Shown: one piece after another, positions 18,276-25,060 of the stretch
Numbering within the stretch: position 1 is the first letter of the stretch
How the letters are laid out: each line of letters begins with the position of its first letter
From: Paracoccaceae bacterium
GTDB taxonomy: Bacteria; Pseudomonadota; Alphaproteobacteria; Rhodobacterales; Rhodobacteraceae
DNA: 38,219 bases
Assembly: GCA_024742575.1 (NCBI GenBank)
Contig: JANSYF010000034.1
Coordinates: 1 to 38,219 of the forward strand
Direction: 5' to 3'
Translations under genes and position numbers: made by a program
Notes under the pieces: model-generated
The model's database searches: none
Seen by the model: only the letters and a program-made list of their open reading frames with translations
Told to the model about the DNA's origin: nothing

Positions 18276-19079
18276 TTACGGACTGTCCCAGTAGCGGCGG
18301 CGATCCTGCCAAATTTTTTCGCCGATTTGGCAATCGGTCGGGTCGTGCCGCAACAGGGATTGCGCGGGCAAGATTTGCGCGTCGACGGGACGTGACACCA
18401 TTTCCAGCACCAACTTGCGCTGAACGGCTTGGGCGAAATCATCCCAGTCGAAGACGGGGATGACAAACGACCCGGGACCACCGATCACGCAGGTTTGGTA
18501 ATACACGTCGAGGTCTTCCAGATGCCACGCGCTGCCCATGCCTTCGCGCGTCAGCAGCGGTAGGCCATTTATGATGATACCCTTGGCAAGGACCGCATCG
18601 CGGGCGACAGTGACGGTGCGCCCCTGATTGTTTGGGCCATCCCCCGAGATATCAATAACGCGGCGCAAGCCTTTGTATTCGTTTGTTTCGATCAGCCGCG
18701 CACCAAAGATCAGCGCTTCGGAAATCGAGGTGCGTCGCAGCGCCGGATCAAATCGTGATGTGAGGATTTCGGCGAATGCGTCAAGGTCGTCGCGGGTGTG
18801 CAGAAGACGCCAGTCGATGACCACTTCCTGCGTGCCGGCCCATTCGACATAGGTCACCGCTACGGTTTGCAGGAGGCCTGACTGAAGTGCGGCGAACACC
18901 GCGTCAGAACGCAGCGCTTCGGCATAACCTTTGCGCTGAATCTCAAGCTCGCGTTCCGTCATTGACCGGGACACATCCACCATTAGCACCAGTTCGAGAT
19001 CGACCTCGATCTCTGCGGCAATGGCCGGGCGCGGGGCAAAGAGGGTTAGTGCGATAATTAGGGCCAGAAAGGGCTTCAT
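18276..19079 (-). CDS. DUF1194 protein with von Willebrand A-type fold (first copy)
   Basis: Secreted protein, 267 residues. ATG 19079 gives a clear signal peptide, with cleavage after APRPAIAA. The mature start carries a metal-ion-dependent adhesion site, DVSRS (Asp35, Ser37, Ser39), followed by the segment IDISGDGPNN near the middle, as in von Willebrand A domains. DUF1194 proteins are periplasmic and common in Rhodobacterales, but their role is unknown. A second, shorter copy is encoded at 22238-22885. It is the last gene on this strand; the preceding DUF2892 operon ends with a terminator. Confidence 0.88.
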   Translation of the reverse strand: MKPFLALIIALTLFAPRPAIAAEIEVDLELVLMVDVSRSMTERELEIQRKGYAEALRSDAVFAALQSGLLQTVAVTYVEWAGTQEVVIDWRLLHTRDDLDAFAEILTSRFDPALRRTSISEALIFGARLIETNEYKGLRRVIDISGDGPNNQGRTVTVARDAVLAKGIIINGLPLLTREGMGSAWHLEDLDVYYQTCVIGGPGSFVIPVFDWDDFAQAVQRKLVLEMVSRPVDAQILPAQSLLRHDPTDCQIGEKIWQDRRRYWDSP

Positions 19080-19135
19080 GCCTTCAGGATGCCCATCTGC
19101 GTGCACTCGGTCCAATCACAAGTTCTGTGACCGAA

Positions 19136-19166
19136 CGAAAAAGGACGGCCGGCGCAGGCCGACCGC
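19136..19166 (-). terminator. Rho-independent terminator after DUF2892
   Basis: On the minus strand a seven-pair stem GGTCGGC/GCCGGCC, including one G-U pair and a four-base loop (19147-19164), is followed after three bases by TTTTT (19138-19142). It follows the DUF2892 stop by 10 bases and closes the HD/Crp/DUF2892 operon. Confidence 0.8.
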
Positions 19167-19176
19167 CCAATGTTGG

Positions 19177-19368
19177 TCAATTCTTCATCGGGCAGGTGTT
19201 GATGCCGAGGATCGAATAAAGCGGGCAAATGCCGATCAGGCCTGTGGCAAGCGGCACAATACCGATCAGGCCCCACATGGTTTGCGGTCCGATAAAGACA
19301 AGCGACAGCAGGACAAGGCCTACAATCACACGCAGGGCGCGGTCGATGGTTCCTTCGTTCTTGGTCAT
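19177..19368 (-). CDS. DUF2892 (YgaP-type) inner membrane protein
   Basis: Tiny membrane protein, 63 residues, two hydrophobic segments, of the DUF2892 family. Start ATG 19368 has an excellent Shine-Dalgarno (AAGGAGACCACC). The family signature is present: the N-terminal NEGTIDRALRVIVGL and the C-terminal GICPLYSILGINTCPMKN with two cysteines. In YgaP-type proteins this domain accompanies rhodanese sulfurtransferases; stand-alone copies are often near sulfur-metabolism genes, but their role is not established. It lies 67 bases downstream of the Crp/Fnr gene and ends at a terminator. Confidence 0.9.
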   Translation of the reverse strand: MTKNEGTIDRALRVIVGLVLLSLVFIGPQTMWGLIGIVPLATGLIGICPLYSILGINTCPMKN

Positions 19369-19435
19369 GGTGGTCTCCTTTTCATGCTCCTGAGGGGAGA
19401 TTAGCAAAGGAGCCGTGCATTCGACGGTGACAGAG

Positions 19436-20032
19436 TCATCGGGGATCTGCGGCAATCTGTTCCAAGGCGCGTTTGTCTTTGATTGCGATGCCGTCAGGCA
19501 GTTGTTCGACCACGCCATTGCGGGCCATCGCCGCGAGCCTGCGCGAGACATAGGCGCGCCCGGACGCTGTTTCTGCAGCCAAGGCGGCATGGGTGGCGTG
19601 GACGGTGCCTTCTGGATCGGCCAGCCGCAACAACGCCTTTGCCAGCCGTGCATCAAACCCGGTCAGGGCCACATCTTCGACCAGTTGCTGGTATTCGGAA
19701 AAGCGCAGCGCGACTGAACTCAGCACCTTTTGGCGGAACTCAGGGTCTGCTTCCATCTGTTGCCGAAACAGGCTCGCTGGGATCAGTGTGCCTTCGATAT
19801 CGGCTTCGACAATGCCTTCGGCGCCGTAGGTGTGTCCGTCGACAAGACAGGAAAAGGTTTGCAGGCAGACCTCGCCCGGGCGTACCCGGTACAGCACCAT
19901 TTCGCGGCCCGACGCCCCCGTCAGCATCACGCGGATCGACCCTTTGGTCAGGTCCAGAAAGCCGGGGCAATCCTGACCGGGCTGAAAGATCGTCTGGCCC
20001 TGTTTGGCCGTAAAGAGGCGGGTCTGTGTCAC
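19436..20032 (-). CDS. Crp/Fnr family transcriptional regulator with cysteine pair
   Basis: Transcription factor of 198 residues: N-terminal cyclic-nucleotide-binding-like beta-barrel (about 10-120) and C-terminal winged helix-turn-helix (about 145-190; AAETASGRAYVSRRLAAMARNG). The arginine/serine phosphate-binding motif of cAMP receptors is missing; instead Cys22, Cys56 and Cys62 lie in the sensor domain (DCPG and GEVCLQTFSC). This pattern suggests a thiol, sulfur or redox sensor rather than cAMP or an FNR iron-sulfur cluster. The GTG start overlaps the HD-protein stop by four bases (GTGA). The DUF2892 gene follows. Regulator identity is firm; the signal is inferred. Confidence 0.9.
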   Translation of the reverse strand: MTQTRLFTAKQGQTIFQPGQDCPGFLDLTKGSIRVMLTGASGREMVLYRVRPGEVCLQTFSCLVDGHTYGAEGIVEADIEGTLIPASLFRQQMEADPEFRQKVLSSVALRFSEYQQLVEDVALTGFDARLAKALLRLADPEGTVHATHAALAAETASGRAYVSRRLAAMARNGVVEQLPDGIAIKDKRALEQIAADPR

Positions 20033-20631
20033 GGCATTCCGACCACTTCGCCCTCACGGATCACGGCGGGGTCATAGGCCTTGCGGGCAAAAACCTCGCG
20101 GACCATTGGTTCGAAATGTTCCAGCGGTTTCATCGGGTAGTCGGGGTCAAACGACGACTGATCCCACCGTTCGCAGAAATCTGCGCAAGATTGAAAGCAG
20201 GGGTGGTCTTTGAACTGGTCACGCGCGTTGCGGTCCCAGCCGTAGTGGTGGCCGTAGTAAAGCATCTGGAAGATGCCGTGATGTTCGACGACCCACGCCA
20301 CCTCCCAGCGCACGAAGGGGCGGATCACCTCGGCGGAAAAGCGGTCGTGGTTTTGCGGGGCCAGCCCGTCGCCCACGTCGTGCAGCAACGCCCCGACGAT
20401 CCAGTCGATATCGGCCCCGTCCACTTCGGCGCGGGTGGCGGATTGTAGCCCGTGTTGCAGGCGGGTGATGCGGTAGCCCTCTAGACTGACCTCATCCTGA
20501 CGGAGCAATTCATCAAGGATGCGATCCGGAGTAAGGGACAGGTACGGCTTTTCCAATTTTTCCAGAAGCTCGTAATCTTCTTTGGTGCCATCCTTCATCT
20601 GCGTGAAGGATACGGTTTGTGCGTCGTTCAT
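20029..20631 (-). CDS. HD-domain protein resembling PhnZ/MIOX-type diiron oxygenases
   Basis: Soluble HD-fold protein, 200 residues from ATG 20631, preceded by AGGA at eight bases. Metal ligands are visible in order: His60 (ITRLQHGLQSA), His84-Asp85 (ALLHDVGD), His117/118 (VEHHGI), His128/129 (YYGHHYG) and Asp157 (RWDQSS). The spacing His...HD...His...His...Asp resembles mixed-valence diiron oxygenases such as PhnZ, rather than the simple phosphohydrolase pattern, and the QLEH-like LQHGLQ motif is similar. An oxygenase or phosphohydrolase role cannot be settled from sequence. It is translationally coupled to the Crp/Fnr gene. An earlier in-frame start (20724) would overlap the ssrA promoter and is less likely. 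Confidence 0.83.
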   Translation of the reverse strand: MNDAQTVSFTQMKDGTKEDYELLEKLEKPYLSLTPDRILDELLRQDEVSLEGYRITRLQHGLQSATRAEVDGADIDWIVGALLHDVGDGLAPQNHDRFSAEVIRPFVRWEVAWVVEHHGIFQMLYYGHHYGWDRNARDQFKDHPCFQSCADFCERWDQSSFDPDYPMKPLEHFEPMVREVFARKAYDPAVIREGEVVGMP

Positions 20632-20692
20632 CGGCAGGATCCTTTTGCGTAACGCATCATGCGCCAGCTTTCGCGATTGCACCAGATGCCCC

Positions 20693-20721
20693 TTGATTTC
20701 GGAACGCAGAACCCCGATATT
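20693..20721 (+). promoter_or_regulatory. Candidate ssrA promoter
   Basis: TTGATT (20693-20698) and GATATT (20716-20721) are separated by 17 bases and lie directly upstream of the tmRNA acceptor piece. Each hexamer matches four of six consensus positions, so this is plausible but unproven. Confidence 0.4.
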
Positions 20722-20734
20722 CATCTTGTTCCTT

Positions 20735-21045
20735 CGGGGACTATAGACATAAACGCGCGTTCAATAAGCGGCTCGGACCCGGGGGCGGTACCCGGCGGCT
20801 CCACCAACCACCCTGTCATTTGCAGGATCATGGGGCCGAAACAGGATCGACGAACGTCTAAACACGTTAGCTTTGTCTCGGTTAGATACCACCGTTATCG
20901 GTTCACAAAGTATAGTTGCAAATGACAACAATGCTCCGGTTGCACTCGCAGCGTAAGCTGTGCGGAATACCGAAAATTAAGCCCTGAGGCCTAGCAGCTT
21001 CAGGCGGGGTTCGCAGGCACCTGGCAACAGAAGCCTGCATTTTCA
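20735..21045 (+). ncRNA. ssrA: Transfer-messenger RNA, circularly permuted two-piece form
   Basis: tmRNA rescues stalled ribosomes and adds a degradation tag. The gene is permuted: the acceptor piece comes first and ends CGGCTCC-A-CCA (20796-20806); after a 25-base spacer the coding piece starts GGGGCCG (20832-20838). The two strands form a seven-pair acceptor stem with the alanine-identity G-U wobble at the third pair. The D-loop-like AGGATCGAC follows. The tag frame, starting at GCA 20918, reads ANDNNAPVALAA and stops at TAA 20954-20956, an alphaproteobacterial-type tag ending in Ala-Ala. A five-pair T-arm with a seven-base loop precedes the acceptor 3' strand (20779-20795). Outer ends are approximate; a GCAGGC/GCCTGC hairpin (21013-21038) lies near the 3' end. 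Confidence 0.95.
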
Positions 21046-21068
21046 AAACAGTATGGCGCGAAATTTAC

Positions 21069-22106
21069 TTAACGCGTGAAGTCTGTGATGACCGCTGTTC
21101 CCGGCGGAGTTGGCCCGCGCATGGCCGCCAATTCGGTGCTGGCCCCCGACAACGAGACCTCGCGCGAGACCATGGGCCGGATGTCCACCTGACCCCGTTC
21201 GACCATATCGAGCAGCGTGGGATATTTCCAGGCGGGCATGCCTCGCGTGCCGAAGAAGGACAGTTGCTTGCCGTAAATACCGCGCATGTTGACGCTCATC
21301 ATCCCGGTTTCGCCTGCAGGCATGCCGACCTGCACGTGACGACCGAGGATGCGCAGGCAGTCAATCGAGGCATTGGTGGTCGCTTCGATTCCCAACGCTT
21401 CGATGGAAACATGCGCGCCACCGCCGGTGATGTCGTGGATTGCGCTTGCGGCGTTGGTTTGCGCCGCGTTCACAGCAGCATCCGCGCCAAGACTTTTGGC
21501 GTGCTCCAGCTTTTCCTCCACCACGTCGACCACCACGACTTGCGCACCCAGCATCTTGGCCAAGAGCATCGCCGAAAGACCAATCCCCCCAGTGCCGTGG
21601 ATCGCGACCCATTCGCCCGCGCGGACATTTGCGCGGTCGGTCAACGCGTGCCAGGCGGTTGTCACCCGACAGCCCAGACCGGCGGCCAGAGCCGGGGTCA
21701 TCGATTCAGGGAGAGGCACAAGGTTATGGTCAAATGGCACCGCCACCAGTTCGGCATAGGCACCCGGCGTGCCAAAGCCCGGCACGATCTGGTTGGGGCA
21801 GGTGTTGGACACGCCGGTATGGCACGCAGGGCATGACCCGCAGGACAGGATGAACGGTGCGATCAGGCGTGCGCCGACCTTGTGTTTGGCGTTTGCACCC
21901 GCTTCAACCACCGTTCCGCAATATTCGTGACCCAGAATGTCGCCCGGTTTCACCTTGGGGTGTTCACCGGTCCAGCCGTGAAAATCCGACCGGCAGACGC
22001 CGCAGGCTTCGACCTGTAGGACAACGCCATCCTCCGGACAGGTTGGGTCGGCGACGGTTTCGATGGACAGATCTTGGTTGAACGCCCGGATTACGGCTGC
22101 GCGCAT
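21069..22106 (-). CDS. Zinc-dependent alcohol dehydrogenase (MDR family)
   Basis: Medium-chain dehydrogenase/reductase, 345 residues, cytoplasmic, NAD(P)-dependent. Catalytic zinc ligands are Cys38 (CGVCRSD) and His60-Glu61 (LGHEYCG); the structural zinc is bound by Cys89, Cys92, Cys95 and Cys103. The nucleotide-binding GTGGIGLSAMLLAKMLGA motif is in the second half. Substrate specificity is not evident; the sequence resembles general alcohol/polyol dehydrogenases. A good Shine-Dalgarno (GGAGACCACC) precedes ATG 22106. It is divergent from the second DUF1194 gene, with a perfect palindrome (22158-22171) between them. Confidence 0.93.
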   Translation of the reverse strand: MRAAVIRAFNQDLSIETVADPTCPEDGVVLQVEACGVCRSDFHGWTGEHPKVKPGDILGHEYCGTVVEAGANAKHKVGARLIAPFILSCGSCPACHTGVSNTCPNQIVPGFGTPGAYAELVAVPFDHNLVPLPESMTPALAAGLGCRVTTAWHALTDRANVRAGEWVAIHGTGGIGLSAMLLAKMLGAQVVVVDVVEEKLEHAKSLGADAAVNAAQTNAASAIHDITGGGAHVSIEALGIEATTNASIDCLRILGRHVQVGMPAGETGMMSVNMRGIYGKQLSFFGTRGMPAWKYPTLLDMVERGQVDIRPMVSREVSLSGASTELAAMRGPTPPGTAVITDFTR

Positions 22107-22157
22107 GGTGGTCTCCTTCCGTTTCGTGCATATGACGGTCGCGCGCTTCCAACTTCA

Positions 22158-22171
22158 AAGGAAATTTCCTT
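22158..22171. promoter_or_regulatory. Perfect palindrome in the alcohol dehydrogenase/DUF1194 divergent region
   Basis: AAGGAAATTTCCTT, a perfect 14 bp palindrome, lies 52 bases upstream of the dehydrogenase start. It could be an operator; no cognate regulator is adjacent. A second dyad, AGTGAT/ATCACT (22215-22230), sits just before the DUF1194 start. Confidence 0.35.
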
Positions 22172-22237
22172 CACGTGTCGTTTTGTTCACGCGCCTTTTG
22201 CTTGACCTGTGCGCAGTGATTGCCATCACTGGTGACG

Positions 22238-22885
22238 ATGATCTGGCGAAGTCTTCTCATAAGTCTGTGCCTCGCCCAACCGGTACAGGCGTGCCGAACG
22301 GCGTTGATTTTGGCCATGGACGTGTCTCAATCGGTTGATCCCGGAGAATACCGGCTGCAAATCGACGGTTTGGCAGCAGCGCTGCGCGATCCTGAGATTT
22401 CCGAGATACTTGTGCGCGATCAAGTGGCGCTGAGTGTGATTCAGTGGTCTGGCGTGGATGCACAAACGGTGAGCCTTGATTGGACACAGATGGTCAGTCC
22501 CAGCCATGTGCAATTGTTTGCCTCTGCCGTGGAACGTCTGCCGCGTGCCTTTGTGATGTCGAATACTGCGCCAGCCGAGGCGTTGAACAAAGCGCTGCGC
22601 CATTTCGATAGCGGGCCGAACTGCACGCGGCGGGTGATCGACATGTCGGGAGATGGCACCCCGAATGCAGGCGGCGAGGTGCGACAGTTGCGCCGTACCG
22701 CAGAGCGATCGGGCGTCACGGTGAACGGTTTGGCCATCGAGGGACTGGGGCGGGCGATCACCAATTTCTACCAACGCAACGTGATCACCGCCGACGGGTT
22801 CGTTGAAACCGCGCGGGGGCACCGGGACTATGCGCGCGCGATCCGGCGCAAGATCCTGCGTGAAATCAGCTCTGTCTTTGGTTGA
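22238..22885 (+). CDS. DUF1194 protein with von Willebrand A-type fold (second copy)
   Basis: Exported protein, 215 residues from ATG 22238. The signal peptide MIWRSLLISLCLAQPVQA is followed immediately by Cys19, but the -2 glutamine makes a true lipobox doubtful. The adhesion-site motif DVSQS (Asp28, Ser30, Ser32) and IDMSGDGTPNAGG are present, parallel to DVSRS and IDISGDGPNN in the copy at 18276-19079. It lacks the longer C-terminal tail of that copy. An in-frame TTG at 22220 is an alternative start. Function of the family is unknown; two copies within 5 kb suggest duplication. Confidence in the family is good. Confidence 0.87.
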   Translation: MIWRSLLISLCLAQPVQACRTALILAMDVSQSVDPGEYRLQIDGLAAALRDPEISEILVRDQVALSVIQWSGVDAQTVSLDWTQMVSPSHVQLFASAVERLPRAFVMSNTAPAEALNKALRHFDSGPNCTRRVIDMSGDGTPNAGGEVRQLRRTAERSGVTVNGLAIEGLGRAITNFYQRNVITADGFVETARGHRDYARAIRRKILREISSVFG

Positions 22886-22930
22886 GCGAAATTGGCGGTC
22901 CCGGATATTTGTCTATTGGATTATCACTGA

Positions 22931-22970
22931 CACGACACGACACGACACGACACGACACGACACGACACGA
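22931..22970 (+). repeat. Pentanucleotide tandem repeat (CACGA)8
   Basis: Eight uninterrupted copies of CACGA lie 46 bases after the DUF1194 stop and 195 bases before the start of the orphan 374-residue gene. Perfect simple repeats of this length are prone to slipped-strand length change. The repeat is not inside a supported gene. Confidence 0.97.
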
Positions 22971-23054
22971 CGCGGCCGGGCTTGATTGATCAGAGTTCAG
23001 AAATGCGGGCGCCGCCTGAAACAGCGTCATACAAACATCGACATCACTGTTCTG

Positions 23055-23072
23055 AACCCGCTCGGGGTTTTT
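23055..23072 (+). terminator. Weak intrinsic terminator candidate
   Basis: Stem AACCC/GGGTT with a five-base loop (23055-23069), continuing into a run of T, between the pentamer repeat and the orphan gene. The stem is short, so efficiency is doubtful. It could end DUF1194 transcripts. Confidence 0.4.
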
Positions 23073-23165
23073 GGCTTTTCAAAAATGTGTCCGGAAATCC
23101 TGTGCTTCGTGCTATATAACCCCGCATAAATTTATGGTTTTTGAGCCATTTCAGAGGATGAACCC

Positions 23166-24290
23166 ATGTCTTGGTCTTCATTTGCGGACAGCCGGGGGCA
23201 AGGCTACGAAGTCGATCTGGCCATGGTGGCGCAAACCTTTGCCAGTCGCGCCAATGCCGAATGCTCTTTGCGCCGAACGCGTGTTGTCCCGGGAAGTGAG
23301 GGCCAACTGCTTCACTTCAATCAACAGGGCGCGCGTGCAGAAATACACAGTCGGGTGCAACGCGATCTTGCCGAATTCGAACGGCTGCGGTTTCAGGACG
23401 GCATGGCCGCATTCAGAAGTGTGGTGGTTGCACGTGTCCAAGCGTTGCGGGCCCAACAGCGCCTCTTGCGACAGACGCGAAACGTGGGCCATGCGATTTC
23501 GCAGCATGTTCAAACGCAGGTTGACCGCGCCATTCTGGGTCTCAACATCACGTCAACGGTGTTGATCACTGCATCGGTTGTCATTCCAAATCCGATTGGC
23601 GCGGGGGTCGCTTTGGGAACTGGATCGATTCTGGCGGGGACAGCCACCTACGGGGAAACCAACAATCTGGGTGCGGCGGTTCTGACTGGAACGACATCCC
23701 TTGTTGTCGGCATTATCCCGTTCGGCGCGGGGGCGGCAGGAATAGCAGAACAGACGGCGATCCATGTCGGCGGACGTGCCGCGACAGGTGCGGAGCAGGC
23801 GGCGTTCTTTTTTGTGGGCAGTCAGCTTGAGATCGGCTCCAATGCAGCCGTGTCGATTGCCAGTGGTGAGCGAGGCGATCGTGCGATTGTCAACGCACTG
23901 GCTTCGACGGCCTTTGGCACCGTTGCCGGGAATGCCGTCGGATCGGTGCGGGGTGCTCTTGGCAACAGCCATATTCCGCTTGCGCTTCGCTCGACTGTAA
24001 GCGCGGCCAGTGACGTCGCCCAGACCCAGGCGACCAACGCGGCATCAGCAGCTTTTGCGACAGAGACTACCAATCTTTTGATGGGATCAGCGCCGGGTGC
24101 GGGGACAGCCAGCCCGACAACAGCGGCGGGGACGCCAACCTCCATGCTGCTGCGCGGACGGCGGCGCCCCAGTCAGGACTTAGAATTTCAGGAGAACTAT
24201 ATCGTGTTCTTCGTCATGCGACCGATTCTGGGCGAACTGGAACCGGTGGAAGGCTGGTGGCGGGATCTTGCGCTTGTCGGAACCCATTGA
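23166..24290 (+). CDS. Unrecognised Gly/Ala-rich protein with hydrophobic core
   Basis: Not recognised. The 374 residues begin at ATG 23166 behind AGAGGA. No signal peptide is seen. Residues 1-120 are helical-looking, rich in Arg and Gln (ARVQALRAQQRLLRQTRN). Residues about 123-160 and 168-194 form two long hydrophobic Gly/Ala/Thr/Val stretches with glycine-zipper spacing. Residues 195-300 alternate Gly/Ala-rich segments. A Pro/Thr/Gly-rich linker and basic patch (LLRGRRRPSQ, 328-337) precede a C-terminal acidic/aromatic tail (EPVEGWWRDL). The layout recalls membrane-inserting effector or pre-toxin regions, but no family motif supports this. It stands alone after the pentamer repeat. Coding character looks genuine; function unknown. 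Confidence 0.72.
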   Translation: MSWSSFADSRGQGYEVDLAMVAQTFASRANAECSLRRTRVVPGSEGQLLHFNQQGARAEIHSRVQRDLAEFERLRFQDGMAAFRSVVVARVQALRAQQRLLRQTRNVGHAISQHVQTQVDRAILGLNITSTVLITASVVIPNPIGAGVALGTGSILAGTATYGETNNLGAAVLTGTTSLVVGIIPFGAGAAGIAEQTAIHVGGRAATGAEQAAFFFVGSQLEIGSNAAVSIASGERGDRAIVNALASTAFGTVAGNAVGSVRGALGNSHIPLALRSTVSAASDVAQTQATNAASAAFATETTNLLMGSAPGAGTASPTTAAGTPTSMLLRGRRRPSQDLEFQENYIVFFVMRPILGELEPVEGWWRDLALVGTH

Positions 24291-24403
24291 CACCTGCGCG
24301 TAGGTTTGTCGAACGATGTAAACACCGCGCATGACAAGCGGAATTGGTCTTTCAGCTGCAAATGATTGCGCCGTTTTCTGATATCGGCGCAAACCGCGAT
24401 TTA

Positions 24404-24421
24404 GCAGCATTTCAATGCTGC
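24404..24421 (+). other. Hairpin between the orphan gene and sspB
   Basis: Perfect dyad GCAGCATT/AATGCTGC with a two-base centre. It is followed by CCCTTTTGTTTT, so it may act as a terminator of the orphan gene. A TATGAT a little further down could be the sspB -10 element. Confidence 0.4.
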
Positions 24422-24481
24422 GTGCCCTTTTGTTTTCGATTTAATGCAATATGATCGGGGCAGACACAGGGGATGACGGCG

Positions 24482-24982
24482 ATGACGACTGGCATCAATT
24501 ATGGCAGCCTGATGCATCAGGCGATGCGCGGATTGATCCGCACCGTTCTTGAGGACGTTCAAAAGGATGGCCTGCCTGGAGATCATCATTTTTTCATCAC
24601 CTTCGACACCGGCCATCCGGATGTGGAAATCGCGGATTGGCTGTCGGATCGCTATCCGGGCGAGATGACCGTCGTGATGCAGCACTGGTTCGATAAGCTT
24701 GAGGTTGCGGAAGACGGTTTTGCCGTGACTCTGAACTTTGGAGATGCGCCTGAACGGTTGTATATTCCCTTTGATGCGGTTCTGACCTTTGTCGATCCAT
24801 CGGTCGAGTTTGGCCTGCGGTTCGAAAGTATGGAGGGCGAAGAGATTGAGGAGGGCGCTTTGGTGCCTGCTGCGCGCCCTCTGGAAGATCCCAAAGATCA
24901 ACCAAAGGCGACGGGTGGTGAACCGGCTCAGGCCGGGCGCAAGGACGCCGAGGTCGTTAGCTTGGACACGTTCCGCAAATAG
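24482..24982 (+). CDS. sspB: SspB-alpha, ClpXP adaptor for ssrA-tagged proteins
   Basis: Cytoplasmic adaptor that binds the tmRNA-encoded tag and delivers substrates to ClpXP, 166 residues. The N-terminal INYGSLMHQAMRGLIRTVL begins the SspB fold (to about residue 110). An acidic/Pro-rich flexible linker follows, and the last nine residues VVSLDTFRK form the ClpX-binding tail typical of alphaproteobacterial SspB. ATG 24482 is favoured because AGGGG (24468-24472) is nine bases upstream; ATG 24473 would directly abut it. The tmRNA gene whose tag it should recognise is about 3.4 kb upstream. fumC follows 78 bases downstream. Confidence 0.94.
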   Translation: MTTGINYGSLMHQAMRGLIRTVLEDVQKDGLPGDHHFFITFDTGHPDVEIADWLSDRYPGEMTVVMQHWFDKLEVAEDGFAVTLNFGDAPERLYIPFDAVLTFVDPSVEFGLRFESMEGEEIEEGALVPAARPLEDPKDQPKATGGEPAQAGRKDAEVVSLDTFRK

Positions 24983-25060
24983 CGCCTGCGCCAGTTTGAC
25001 AATTGCCCTGCAGATCGGTTGCGGCTAAACGGCATGCAGCTGCATACCGAGGAGGCCCAG

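Noticed and set aside
20771..20806. A tRNA gene ending in CTCCACCA
   Set aside because: No anticodon arm or normal T-loop lies upstream. The CCA end pairs with GGGGCCG downstream and the tag frame follows, so this is the acceptor piece of tmRNA.
20659..20925. An 88-residue plus-strand frame
   Set aside because: It lies inside ssrA and its promoter; it has no coding character.
22803..22985. A 60-residue frame running through the pentamer repeat
   Set aside because: It starts inside the DUF1194 gene in another frame and its C-terminal DTTRH periodicity is only the translated repeat.
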